A stretch of 64,000 nucleotides of DNA, taken from Pieris napi. Taxonomy: Eukaryota > Arthropoda > Insecta > Lepidoptera > Pieridae. Positions 32,840 through 45,094 of the stretch are shown here, piece after piece (position 1 is the first letter of the stretch; each line of letters begins with the position of its first letter). The position numbers were made by a program, and so were the translations under genes. The stretch lies in assembly GCF_905475465.1 (NCBI RefSeq), contig NC_062249.1:3422501-3486500 (forward strand), read 5' to 3'. The notes under the pieces were generated by a model that saw only the letters and a list, made by a program, of their open reading frames with translations, was not told where the DNA came from and did not search any database.

Positions 32840-34645
32840 TTGGCGATTTTGGTATCGTCAAGGATGGATTTTAATACTATATATATATATCATTTAACAC
32901 TCCTAGGTATTTTAAATAAGAACGTGATAATAATTCGTTTTATTACTAGGCTACCACAGCGCAGTGATTATGAGCGCGACTCTCTATGCTTGGCTCGTGC
33001 GTTCAACCCCTGTCTTGCAGGTTTTTCTTCTATAACCCGCAATTGATATATGCTTGAACAAATTTACACTGCAAGGAAACAAGCATAATATCTTAAACAT
33101 GAATGTAATATAATTTACAATAGACAGAAATAAAAAAATATCTAATACATACAGATCTGTGGGGCCAGGATTTAAAGGTTGTAACGCACTTGAATGTTAG
33201 GAAATGATTAAAGAAATAATTCATATATTAATATTCATAATATAGGCCAAGACATGTCACGGACAAGACGTAAACAAAAATGATTTCTGCTTTCGAACTT
33301 TAGACATGATCGTAAATATTTACAAGTGAAACATACATATATATTCCAATGTTATGTATATTCTGCGGGATAGTACAAAGTCGTAAATGAAAATTTATCG
33401 CTGCAACAGACAACTAGAACGTATTTTTGGCTTTTATTGTTATGAACATCATAATTATCATGTGAATCATTGTAACTAATTAATGTCAGTTTTGTATATG
33501 TAATGTATTTTTTTTATTTTGATTTTAAGGGGATGGTGTGTGGCCTGTAAGTCATAGTCGTAGAATAGTGACGGATCTGTCAAATAGTAAACTTTACAGA
33601 GCAGCCATTTCAAAATAATATAATCATGTTAGTTTTTGTCATAACTATTATATATTCTGTTATAATGAATATTGGCATTCAAGCAAACAAAAGGGTTTAT
33701 TTTGAAACAAGATAAAAATAATAACATTAAATTACACAGTTTTCTAGAAAAATCACATGTTTCTACCAAATCCGTCACTTTACCGACTGAATAATTTGAA
33801 ACTTAGAACACATTGATTTTTTTAATGTAGCCATAATTATTTAGTCAATGTAGTATCCAAATATGATAAAAAGTGGATTTTGGATTTTTTTCAAATTCGA
33901 CATTTTTCTACGTTCATGACGGTATATATCACTTTTAACAATAAAACGGCTGCTGTATCCATATATTTAGATCATCTCGATAGATTTTAATTATATTAGA
34001 CATTTAGGCTGACCCCTTTAATAGCGATAATTATACGATAAGGAATATTAAGGACCACGTCTGCCACAATGGTAGCACTGCGTTATCAATTTGACACCCC
34101 CTGTTGCTCGTGTCTGGCTTTATTTTTTTTTAAATAGACTTTTTTACATTATCATCATAACTCGAGGTTTCGATTGCTACGCAAATCGTAGTACGCGTGA
34201 GACTGTATAAAATTGACAAATAAATTTGCTTTTTTTTTCGAAGATTTTATGACATAACTATATTAGAAGCAATTGAAGTTTTGTCATAATAAAATGGTAT
34301 TGGCACTAACCCAATCTATTACCACGACTTGGGAACGATGTAGAGACCAGATACAATATTACAAAGTTTATTTTATATGATTATAGCCTACGGTCATCGG
34401 AATTCCGTAATGTCGTATCGAATACTTAAAATACTCTCTGAATAATATTTATTTTAGATGAATGATTCAGCGAATTCACAAGCGATAAATCGGAGACCAC
34501 TAGAAGTTTAAAAATGCGTATTGAATGATGGATATAAATATAGAAATGAGATTGAAGTGCTTATAAACAACTGGCAACAAAAAACATTTCTCCCAATGTT
34601 CGTTCGGATTTATAACATGAAAATATTTAGATAATGATTTTTTGT
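32840..34645. other. Noncoding AT-rich stretch
   Basis: No exon or RNA gene supported. A tRNA-like, box-B-less remnant at 32945-33045 may be an old SINE. Bases 33525-34022 begin AAGGGGATG and end CCCCTTTAA, perhaps an eroded MITE. Confidence 0.35.
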
Positions 34646-34653
34646 TCTGGCCT

Positions 34654-34800
34654 GCGATTCTGTAACTCAATTTTCGAACTCGCACAGCGGTTTTCGCAGC
34701 GGCGATCGCGCTCAAATCAGTCGTGAAGCAGTCATTTTACGATTTGGCATTCTGATAAGGAGGCTTGTAGTTTACTGTTTAAAGTGAGTTACAGAATCGC
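34654..34800. mobile_element. MITE with GCGATTCTGTAACTCA ends (copy 1)
   Basis: Left end GCGATTCTGTAACTCA, right end TGAGTTACAGAATCGC, 147 bp. The same family is at 51826-51980, sharing GCGCTCAAATCAGTCGTGAA, then GCAGTCATTTTA and GGCATTCTGATAA. No coding; target-site duplication unclear. Confidence 0.75.
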
Positions 34801-34804
34801 AAGG

Positions 34805-36580
34805 CAGTTCTCTTTTACGTTCTCTATTATAACGTACGTGTTTTAAGCAGTTTGTTAAACACTGTAATAATTATAGCAAAAGTAATTGGAAAATCGCTAT
34901 ATCCCAAGGAATAGTTTGACAAAAGTAGTTTTTTAGATATTGTCATATAACAGCACATGCGCGAACGTTCCCCCAACACAACTTCCGAATACAGTGCACT
35001 GTTACCATAGTAAGCTCGAATAAGTTTAAACCAATTCCGAGGCCGTGTATTCTTAAAAAAAACAGTTTTTATATTCAAATAAAATCAACCAAGTTCCTTA
35101 TTCAGTTTATTTTAGGTCGACGTGAACAAAAACATTCCGTAAAACTGGGTTCGAAGCGTTTACCTCATATAACAGCCATCTCAGTTTGTCGACAGTGAAT
35201 AAACATTTTTGAATGAGCTTCAGAATACGTAAACATGACACGGAATACTTAATAAATCAAATGTATAATGTTTACATTTTTTCATTAGCTAACAAATTGT
35301 TATGACGACGGCCAAAATACACGGATTGGATAGCTTTTGGTGGGATTATTTCCTCACTTATTGCACGGTCAGCGGGCTATTTCATTGTTTTCGTTTTATC
35401 CAAAATAAAAATTTAATAAATAGAAGATTGCACTTCACGGAAGTCTTTAGTATTCTTTTCCCATTTTTTTTAATTTGAGTTATTTTTAGAGCATAAAGTC
35501 CCAGCGCAGGAATCATTTATATGTTGTTAGTTGTTCGTTATGATCTATAAAATAATCATGACTGATTATTATATTAAATATGTTTGGATAAGATACAAAG
35601 CACTAAGTATGACTTCCGTAAGTCAAACCTAATATGTTTGTACTTAACTGATTTATTTTTTTCTTTTAATATATTTTCTTTGGCTAATTCTTCGACTATT
35701 TTGTCGTCGATTATTAAGTAACTTATTTGCATATAAAAATTATCATTAGAACAATACCATTTGTAACTAGTATGATTAAATTTTTTGGAATGTGTCCCTT
35801 AAGCTTTTGTTCAACAATATCTCATTGAAGTCATCCCTATAATATTATAGAACATAATATGTTCAGAGTATGTTCAACTCTAGTTGCACCTGTCGTAGCC
35901 ATACATTGGACAGTCAGGACATGTTATACCGTCTCTTCAGCTGTATTGTTACAAGGATAGGCAGTAATTTGCTTAAGTCTAAATCTGTGATAAAAAAATA
36001 ATAAAAAGAAATAAAACGAACCGACATTTGGACATAATAACTTACACCTCCGTAAGTCAAATCCAATATGTTTATAACTGAGAATAACCTTAAGTTACTT
36101 TCCCATTTTTTCATTCTGATTCTTAATAAAAATTGATAATTATGGTACAATTCTACATTTGAGAGAAAACATTCATAGTCTGTAATCAGCTATACAAATA
36201 TCGTTATACATTGTTACAATTTTGCAGGTTGAAAAAACTGTGTATCATCTGCGTTCAAATTCGGATCGGCTGCTCGGCACTGTATCGTAAATTGGCAGAA
36301 TGGCTCGTAAATTCAACCATTATTGATAGTCATTAAATCGGGCACTTTATGAGCGTTGCGTAGTGACAAAAAGCAACGTTTACCGGTACATTGTACATTG
36401 CAAAGCTTCTCTGATATAAACGAATCGTTTTTACTTCGACATAGGTATATTCGGGTTTTCTAAAAAAATTGAAAAATGAAATAATAATGATAAATGAAAT
36501 ATATATACGAAATATATTCGGGTTTTCCAAAAATGTAGAAAAATTACTAACTAGGTCTGATAAATGAAATATGTATATAT
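34805..36580. other. Noncoding stretch with a weak LINE remnant
   Basis: Minus-strand bases 35870-35960 read NNTAEETV-HVLT and MYGYDR-like residues, the CPxCxxxEETxEHVLxxCP segment of non-LTR retrotransposons, degraded. Otherwise nothing recognised. Confidence 0.35.
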
Positions 36581-36587
36581 AAATGTT

Positions 36588-36860
36588 AAAAGCGCACATA
36601 GAAAGAAAGTCCATTGGTGCACTACAGGGGATCGAACCTACAACCTCAGGGATAAAAGTCGCACGCCGAAGCCACTAGGACATCACTGTGCATTTAAAAT
36701 TCGCACAAACGCTGAAGGAAAACTTCGTGAGGAAATCGGCTTGCCTTAGGCCCATAAAGTCGACAGCGTGTGTAAGGCACAAGAGGCGACTCACCTACTT
36801 GCCTATTAGATTATCAGAAATTTGAGGCCTCGACCAAAAAGGTTGCAGCGCCACCGATTA
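36588..36860. mobile_element. SINE family C copy with inverted 5' half
   Basis: Bases 36590-36690 are the tRNA-like head on the minus strand (box A TCCTAGTGGCTTCGGCG, box B TAGGTTCGATCC). Bases 36691-36860 are the body and 3' end on the plus strand (GAAGGAAAACTTCGTGAGGA, GTTGCAGCGCCACCGAT). Head and tail therefore face away from a common junction at about 36690. Confidence 0.75.
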
Positions 36861-36864
36861 GAAG

Positions 36865-38120
36865 AATATTTCGGTAAAAAATGATGGGAAATATAAAAAT
36901 ACCTACCACATATTTTAGATTGATTCTACGAAAACGGAGTAAACAAATTATATTATCTTAATCGCGCTATTAATCTCTAGACTCTTAAAAAACAGGAAAT
37001 GGTAGACTATGAAATTACTATTCTATTTTCAAATATCAAAAATATAATAATAAATTTTAATTAAAAGTGACTAGTGATCTTGTTTGATACAATTTAATGT
37101 TCTGTGGTGGGAGATTCTCAAGATGCCGGATGATATAAAATTAAGCAATTAATAGTGTTATAAACTGTAAATCATTTTCAAATATAGTTTAGAACTTATG
37201 TATTTAGAATTATATAAGTTTTCGTAAAGTAAGATTAAGTTATATACCCGTACACAGATGTACACAGGTAAAAGAATCAAGTTTATTTTATTTAAAATTC
37301 GATAACAAAAGTGACGTATTACCCTTTTGTTTCTTCATTATACTATATATATAGTAATACTATAGATAACATAAATTAATATAACAATAACTAACTTTAA
37401 AAAAGTAATAACTAAAATATATTATTAAAAGGAGTCCTTTTAGGCGTTCAAATAGCATAGAAACGAAAAAAAAATTTTTTTTTGACATACGAGATTATCA
37501 TTCTACAGTGACGATATAGATATCTTAAAAAGATAAATCCTTTTGCCATAAGTTTAGAAGTCAACTAACTGTAAGGCCTATAGGCCTTAATTTTTAAGAC
37601 ATTGACAATTTAGCACAATTTGATATTGTTCTTTGCATCCGACAAAATGTATACGGACCTGTATATTATTTTTTAATTGTGTATAATAAAGTAATATCAG
37701 AATAATAATTATTATAAGTTATAACAGAATTAATATAATTACTATCCATTTTTATTAAAAATAGACTTAAAACGGTAAGCTTAAAATGACACCAAATATC
37801 AAGAGCGAGAAGCTTTTAGACATTTTTAAACAAATTGGGTCAAACTTTGCTCGCTTTTACATTCTGATCCAGTGACGTCATCCCGACACTTGAGTCTTAC
37901 GTCACTACTGCAAAACGGATCCACTTCGATCGAACTCTCATAAATTGACAGATATTTGACACATTTTGGTATAGTGAGCAAAAGCGTAATGTTTTTTCTA
38001 AATTCAATACTCTTTGTATTATTTAATAATTCTACTTAAATCAGAGGGATTTTAAACAAATCATTGTTATTAAGGTTAAATAAGGCTTTATTATATAATA
38101 TAAAAATGATTAAATAGAAG
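36865..38120. other. Noncoding AT-rich stretch
   Basis: No gene. Bases 37571-37588 hold the palindrome AAGGCCTATAGGCCTT. Bases 37870-37915 hold a full CRE (TGACGTCA) and a second TACGTCA. Confidence 0.4.
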
Positions 38121-38124
38121 GTCC

Positions 38125-38236
38125 CAATTGCTAAAAGGCCGGCAACGCACTTGCGAGCCTTCTGACAGTGTGAGTGTCCATGGCCGGTATCATTTAATAT
38201 CTGGTGAGCTTCTAGTCCGTTTTACCCATGTACAAA
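38125..38236 (+). repeat. LINE 3' end fragment, GGCCGGCAACGCAC-type (copy 2)
   Basis: GGCCGGCAACGCACTTGCGA, GTGTCCATGGCCGGTATCAT and GGTGAGCTTCTAGTCCGTTT. Best preserved copy of this motif in the window. No coding sequence attached. Confidence 0.6.
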
Positions 38237-38239
38237 AGA

Positions 38240-39238
38240 TCTAAGGAGAACAAATAGTGGTAGGATTACAAAATTGCAAATTACTAGAAAGCGTCGCGTC
38301 GTATCGATGGACAAATGAATCGTCGCACAGCTGCGCGGGCGCACATACTTTGATTGTATTTGTAGAACGTATCTAACGGACAGATAGGTCAATGTCTCGG
38401 ACTAGATGTTCGCTATAATTTAAATAAACATATTAGGATCATTGCTTTTATTACAACCCTATTGATTATAAATAAGCTCCTTTGAAGCTCAGTTGCAGTT
38501 TGTCTACAAATTACATTGTGTTTAAATGTATTTCCGCTATGTTAAAAAGAGACTAAATTATGAATAAGGGGGAAAGTATATATACATATATTATATAGAT
38601 AGTACAGTATAGAGACATAAACATCGTATGGCCACTCGCAGACTTCGATTCTTCCATCGATCTAACATTAACCTTTATATATAGAAAGAAAAAAAATACT
38701 TCGACAAATTAAAGTAATTACTTTACATATTAGTTTCTTTTACAACCCATCTCATATTTGCATAGCTCTTAAAATATATTTACAAAACATTTTATATTAG
38801 ATAGCACTAAACGAACTACGTAATAAGCTTGAGTAAACCATAACGGAACATCTGGTCATTCTATTCATAAATGTAGTAATGATTATGTTATATTTCATTA
38901 TTTACTGCATGCTGCAAATTGTCTGTTCATATCTCTATATAAACTCTTTGTCCTGATACCACAGAGTCTAACATTCATCTGTCTTTTGTGCAAGCAACAG
39001 CTTTCTGATAATGGTATTGATACACATTACGTATGGGCAGGCTTTGAGCTCTGTTCATAAGTTACATACAATGTCAATGAATTGAGCTATATTTCTCATA
39101 CTTACTAAACATAGAATTAGGATTTGAATTGACATAACTCTTTGATTTTAATTAAATTTGTTGGGTAACTATGTTTTTCTTTACCGTACAAGAAAATGAT
39201 CATTGCGCAAATATAAACAAAAAACTATATTTTTTAAA
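38240..39238. other. Noncoding AT-rich stretch
   Basis: Nothing recognised apart from a short GC-rich patch at 38285-38345 (GTCGCGTCGTATCGATGG, then GCTGCGCGGGCGC). Confidence 0.35.
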
Positions 39239-39253
39239 CGTTATTTGAATACA

Positions 39254-39539
39254 GCAGTGTTGGCCTACTGGCCTACTGCTACTCTCATCCCTGAGGTTCG
39301 ATCCCCGGCTGTGCACCAATGGACTTTCTTTCTATGTGCGCATTTAACATTCGCTCGTACGGTGAAGGAAACCAACGTGAGGAAACCGGCATGCCTTAGA
39401 CCGTAAAAGTCAACGGCGTGCGTCAGGCACAGAAGGCTGATCTACCTACTGCCTATTGTCAAATGATCATGAAACAGATACAGAAATCTGAGTCCCAGAC
39501 CTAAAAAGGTTGTAGCGCCATTGATTTTTTTTAATTTTT
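39254..39539 (+). mobile_element. tRNA-derived SINE, family C
   Basis: GCAGTGTTGGCCTACTGGCC head, TGAGGTTCGATCCCCGGCTG box B, the central ACGGTGAAGGAAACCAACG and TGAGGAAACCGGCATG block, and a GTTGTAGCGCCATTGATTTT end. Target-site duplication TTATTTGAATACA / TTATTTAAATACA, one mismatch. The head has a small internal duplication (GGCCTACTGGCCTACTG). Confidence 0.82.
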
Positions 39540-40734
39540 TTATTTAAATACACGATATCGGAGTAGATACGCAAGGTTTAACCACTAAGCTTACACTGCT
39601 CTTCTGCTTCAGTAATAATAGTTTATGAGTAAACTGTCGCTGATTGACTTCTTGAAGGATTTCAAATATATTTTTAATATACACGCGTCTATTTGTATGG
39701 TTGACGAAAGAGTTATTATTAGCTGACACGATGTCCGGAGCCCTGTATCAAGGCGAGGACGAAAATACTCATCTTGACCTACGTTAGTGTGGTTCCTTGA
39801 TATTTTATGTTATTTTAATTTCCGGACGTGTCTGCCCTTTCATTTTATACGAGGTTTCCGTGTTCTAAACATTGAGTTTTATGCGTGTTAATTTTCTGTT
39901 TGCGATTAAAAGTGTTGGAGTTTCTTGAGTTCTCCTCGCCCTCACTACGCCCTTGCTTTGGCAGTATATGGAAACTTAGATTTTAATTATTTTGTTTTCG
40001 TTTATAACATTTTGACTTCCTTTCAATTACAGTATTATCACTTTTGGTTGCCTATAAGAAAACGTTTATTGATTGCGATTCACTTCGCCCACACATTAAA
40101 GCTAATCGATGGTTTTTCGAGTTCTTGGCGTTTTCTTATATACAATTAAATTATATATATAAATAATTAACGTGCCTGCCGATAATTAGTCTCACATTAC
40201 ATTTTAATTAGGGACATAAAATATTGTAAATTTCCTTGCGAATGTTACTAGAAACATTTCTTTTTAATTAAGGTTAAAAAAAATTAACTAGATTGATATT
40301 GTAATTTTGTATAATTTTGTTCATATTGCGTAATAACATTTTAAATTTTAGGTATATAGCGTAAAACATAAACCTACTTACTTTCTGTTTACTTGTCTAT
40401 TTTCTATCTACTTTTCTAACGTGTAAATAAAGTTAATTTAATATAAAAAAGAGTAGGTTAAAATCTAGGTATTTCGTTATGACCAAGGAGAGATTTTGAA
40501 GATTAACTGCCGACCTTCAGTAACAAAGGCCACAACCACAAGCGAGATAGATAACTCTAGGACGTATCAAAGATTAGTATCCTGGCAGGGGGATGGAATG
40601 ATTAGCCTAAATCACCAATTAAGTATTGATTTTTAAAGCCTGAATTTATGGTAAAACCTGAACCATTGACCTGTATCAACTTCAACGCTTGTTTATGTAG
40701 AAGATAAAGCTTTGGCATCAATATAAAAAGTCAA

Positions 40735-40906
40735 AATCATTTAATCATATAGGTAACACAATGTACACTTATGAACGTCAAAAAAAAGTAATGTATGTAT
40801 ATGAAATGCTTCTAACTTTACATTTAGTGCCAGTTCTCAAATCAAGGGCGTAGAACGGAAGAGAAGAACTGGCAATAAACTCTCCGCCACTTTTTTTTAA
40901 TCGCCA
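40735..40906 (-). repeat. LINE 3' end fragment, GTGGCGGAGAG-type (copy 1)
   Basis: The minus strand reads AAGTGGCGGAGAGTTTATTG, CCAGTTCTTCTCTTCCGTTC, TACGCCCTTGATTTGAGAAC and an AATGATTTTGA end. Same sequence as 50358-50540 on the plus strand. 5'-truncated. Confidence 0.6.
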
Positions 40907-41310
40907 TGTTTTTTTTACACAACGTTTGTATGGATATGTATATGGTTGCAGCAACCAATACACCATTTTCCACATGACATCTTAAGTAATTAATAATAAT
41001 AACATTAATTAAAATACGCTTTAGAACAAGTGATAAACAATGAAAACTACAATTGAGACAATGCACTAGTTCACATACAATGGCTGTGTTTTCACACCAT
41101 GTGTGACGATGTTATAATGGCTTGATATCACAAAAGCGGAAATGCATTTGATATAAAAGTAATAGGATAATATAATTAGAGATCACTTTGGATAATTAAA
41201 TACCTTTATAAGCGTGTAGCACGCAGTGGTATTAAGATAATACACAATTAACCTATTCTTTATAATTGGCAATTTGTCAGTCTGTTTTTTTACGTTTTTT
41301 TAAGTAAATA

Positions 41311-41465
41311 GTCATGTCGGTTTCCTCACGATGTTTTCCTTCATCGTTGGAGCGAATGTTATAAGCACGTAGAAGAGAGTCCATTGGTGCACAGCCGGTG
41401 ATCGAACCTACGATCTCATGGATGAGAGTCGCACGCTGAAGCCACTAGGTCAACGCTGCTCTTTT
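41311..41465 (-). mobile_element. tRNA-derived SINE, family C (3'-truncated)
   Basis: Minus-strand head AGCGTTGACCTAGTGGCTTC, box B GTAGGTTCGATCACCGGCTG, body to ATCGTGAGGAAACCGACATG, then the family sequence stops. Confidence 0.7.
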
Positions 41466-41663
41466 AAGTATGATTTTTTTTAATTAAAAATTATTTTAAC
41501 TCGTCGTATCTCGTTAATCGTTTGATAGAATATATCCTTCAGAGAAACTTAACATATGTATGCGAGTAATAGTGTAATTATTTTACGAGACAAGGAATAA
41601 TTTTTAATTTACATTATTCAGTGATTCCCCTTGATCGGCCTGAGCCATAGATTATTCTTTTTT

Positions 41664-41945
41664 TTTAGAACAAGGGTAAACGAGCTGGAGGCTCACTTGG
41701 TGTTAAGTAATACAGTTGCCCATGTACAATACACTCCGTCACAATGCCAGAGGCTCTCGAGTCTCGTTTGCTCTTTTTTGAAGGATCCTTAGTTGAATTA
41801 GTTCGGAAATACTTTAGTGGGCAGCTGATTCCACATAGTGGTGGTGCGCGGCAAAAACTGCCTTAAAAACGCTCGTTTGTAGAACGACGCAGAATACGAA
41901 ATTCCACTCTAATAACCTCGACGTCCGATAATGAAATTTCTGTTT
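41664..41945 (-). repeat. LINE 3' region, GGCCGGCAACGCAC-type family (copy 3, longer)
   Basis: The minus strand includes GCAGTTTTTGCCGCGCACCA, CCACTATGTGGAATCAGCTG and GTGAGCCTCCAGCTCGTTTA. These are the upstream and terminal blocks of this repeat. Noncoding. Confidence 0.5.
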
Positions 41946-42470
41946 TATTGCTTATATTATTTATAAAAGAGCCTTCTAACATGTCATATATTTAAAATCT
42001 ACACCATACAGCCAATAGTAAATTTTCGCACACAAAAATAAAAATAGATTGCAGCCAGGGTGCGATTTCGTGGGTTCATACATCATATCAGATAAACAAG
42101 ATCTAACACGAAAATCGTCGCTCATTAAAGCTGTTCATTAAAACACATCTATTATTTACAGCGATTATGAAAATGAACACAGCGAGTGTTAAGAAAATGG
42201 GAGATCCCGGGAGACATGCCAAGAACACTCTAATTGTGGACGACACGTCACTGCTACTTGTCACGCATGACGATTTGCACCCAGTCTTTTGCTATTTACC
42301 TGTCGCAAGTTGATTTATGCATTGAGGGTTAGTGTTGATGAACCCAAATTGCTTAGCTCCGAGACACATAATGTTAATTAACAAAATTACATTGAACGTG
42401 CCTTTGAGAACGGGAGTAGAAGGCGAATTACGTGGTATAAGTGTACTATGAAGTAAAGTGATACTAAAAA

Positions 42471-43165
42471 AAAATATAAAAAAAATATGTTTGTTATGGA
42501 ACATAGGATATAGGTATCACTTATTCCACGTCATTAAATTTGAAGCGGTATCAATCCCTACTCATCGGCAAAGAAGACAGATGGTGTAGGCCGAGAGAAT
42601 AAGCCGGGGTAAAAAACTCTCGATACTCTTTTAAAATAGCAAATCATCAAACAACACTTATTTAAAAAAATATCGCAAATTAATTAGAAGTAGCCTGTCT
42701 AGCACTAGTCCCAGGCCCTTTTTATCAACTAGATAATCGTTAACGTTATAGTAAGCCATTTTACACAGCTTTTCTTTAATACATTTCTTAGATTTGTTAA
42801 AAGGCAGAGATAAAAGAGCCCCTGGGATTTTATTTAAGAAAAGTATCCCTTTTCCCAAAAAATAATTACTAACTTTAGACAGTCTTGTACAGGGAAATTG
42901 CAGCCTGCGTTTGTTCCGAGTATTAACATTGTGCGTATGTTCTATTCTAGTAAACTTATCACTATTTTTGTATACCTATATACATAATATTTTCATAAAT
43001 ATATTGCGAGGGAAAAGTAAGTATATTAATTTCCTTGAATTTATCTCTCAGAGATTCCCTACATTTTAAATTATAGATTGCACGAATAGCCCTCTTCTGC
43101 AGGATGAAAATAGTTTCGACATCAGCAGCATGACCCCATAATAATAAGCCATAAGCTGTGACTAG
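42471..43165 (-). mobile_element. 5'-truncated Jockey-like LINE, C-terminal coding part plus 3' UTR
   Basis: On the minus strand from about 43165 the sequence encodes LLLWGHAADVETIFILQKRA, IRAIYNLKCRESLRDKFKEI and related residues, typical of the domain after the reverse transcriptase in Jockey/CR1-type elements, with some frame breaks, ending at about 42658. The 3' UTR then matches the LINE fragment in Copia (4433-4710). The tail at 42469-42488 is T-rich on the element strand (ATATTTTTTTATATTTTTTT). Confidence 0.8.
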
Positions 43166-43261
43166 TTAGGTATTGGTACGTGCTTTTCTTGAAGGGTATT
43201 AAGTCGAATTGGTTGGTCTTGAAGGATTCTAAGTTGAATTGGTTCGGAAATTATGCCAGTA

Positions 43262-43505
43262 TTTAAATAACATGCAGTAGTGATCGTGCCCCTCTCAACC
43301 CTGAGATCGTCCGATCGAATCACGGCTGTACACTAATGGACTATTCTCTCGAAAAACATCGAAAAAAACCAGCAAACTTTATACCTAAAAATCTAAATCG
43401 TGTGTAACGTACAAAAAATCACAGTCTATTAAGAAGGAATAAATATTATTACGAGACAGATACATAAGTCTGACTAAAAATTAGGGGTTGTAGCATAATT
43501 TTTTC
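43262..43505 (+). repeat. Degenerate SINE family C copy
   Basis: GCAGTAGTGATCGTGCCCCT, GATCGAATCACGGCTGTACA, CTAATGGACTATTCTCTCG and GGTTGTAGCATAATTTTTT follow the family C order with many changes. Confidence 0.5.
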
Positions 43506-44007
43506 TAATTCAAATAACATATAATAACAATATTAGTGTCGCATTATTTTTAAGTGAAGCGCGTAAAAATGTATGTGAATTTTTAGTTAATACCAAATAT
43601 TGTGAAATAAATAGGTCTATTTTTAGTTCGTAGTTTTCATTTGACTTTTGATAAATAGTGCCGCAGTGGGTACTAGCCAAAATTCTTACACAATATTTGA
43701 CAGCTTCGACGAACAGCTACGGATACTGCACCAATATGCTTTCTTGACAAGTTAAATGGCTTGGCATATTTATAATTTAAACGAACCAAACGTTTTTGGT
43801 TCATATAAATTTTATTATTGTCTTTTATTTTTAATTTAATTTATGCTTCAAATACATAATTCGAAATGGAATCGACGGGTTTTGTAATTTAATAAATTCG
43901 CATATATGTGAAGTTTTATAAGAATGCAAATTATTTTATTTATAAACCAAACACAATTTTAGGTACTTAAAACTTTTTTGTCACTATATTATTAGAATTA
44001 ATCTAAG

Positions 44008-44368
44008 TTTAGCGATCCAAAAAGCGTCTTGGCCTCCAAAGCGAGAAACTTCCAGCGCTCCTAATCCTGGGTAGCTGCCAGCTCTTCGGTCTCCTGTGAT
44101 GTCGACTAACCTTTTTGCTATTTCCTTATAGTGCTAGGACCCCACGGACCAAGGGTATCGACACCGAATGGGACAAAATCATATTCGGACTCTAGACCCC
44201 TGTATTTGCATGCATTAGCTTTTTCAGCCGCTTCACAAGCCGCACCAGCTCTGTTGTTGGTTCCATGTTGACGGGAAAGGACCAGCGTGTCTGATCAGGT
44301 TGCATCCCATACCAGCACCCGGCCCACCTTCAATCAAACTCATAGCGTCCGGTCTCTTGCCATCGTCT
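44008..44368 (-). pseudogene. LINE C-terminal domain remnant (copy 2)
   Basis: The minus strand encodes, with frame breaks, DGKRPDAMSLIEGG, TLGPWGPS-like residues, ITGDRRAGSYPG and a final LEVSRFGGQDAFWI. The block FVPFGVxTLGPWxPSA(L/I)R is shared with 47806-48015. The domain occurs C-terminal to reverse transcriptases of several invertebrate LINEs; I cannot name the clade. Confidence 0.6.
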
Positions 44369-44927
44369 TATTATAATTATATTTTAATCAAACTACATTG
44401 TTTAATGGTTTGAAACTCCGGTCTAAACTTAGAAAAATAATAGAACGTGTGACATGATTTATTACAGTGTCAAGTGTAACTCTATATTGTAATTACTTCT
44501 CGATAATCGTTTAATGGCGTAGACATTAAATATTAACACAGCTTTATTAATGGTAACATTTAGAAACTATAAATTATATCTATAAACTATAGAAGAGGAT
44601 TATTATTTCTGGCAGGATTTCCAATTGAGTTTTAATATAACGTAATTCTATGTTTGCGATACCAGCGCTATATGGATTGCAAAGAATAAATAAAATTGCC
44701 ATGGAAACCGGAACTTTGAATTCCAATTATTAGTGATCGGTATTGGTGTTATAGTCTGCAGTTATTTACGCAGTTTTCAATATTGCAATTCTCCTAGATA
44801 TTGCACAAAACTTGCTGACGAATAAAAGGTTTCCTTAATAAAACCATTTACACAATTTAGGATTTAGTAAATTGTTACAAAAAAAATTTCAATCTTTTTT
44901 ATAAGATATTTGCAGTTTTCTGCGTAC

Positions 44928-45090
44928 CAATTGACTTTCTGTCTATGCGCATTTTACACTCGCTCAAGGTGAAGAAAAATATCGTGAGGAAATCAGCTTG
45001 CCTTAGACCCAAAGAATCGACGGCGAGTGTCAGGCAGAAGGCTGATCCTACCTACTTATATATAGCCTATTAGAAAAACCATTACTGGTT
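44928..45090 (+). mobile_element. tRNA-derived SINE, family C (5'-truncated)
   Basis: Starts within the body (CCAATTGACTTTCTGTCTAT), then GAAGAAAAATATCGTGAGGA, GCCTTAGACCCAAAGAATCG and GCCTATTAG. Head and 3' end missing or eroded. Confidence 0.65.
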
Positions 45091-45094
45091 TCTT

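Noticed and set aside
33525..34025. piggyBac-like element ending at TTAA
   Set aside because: The left flank has TTTTAA and the right TTTAA next to unlike ends; inverted repeats are too short to support it.
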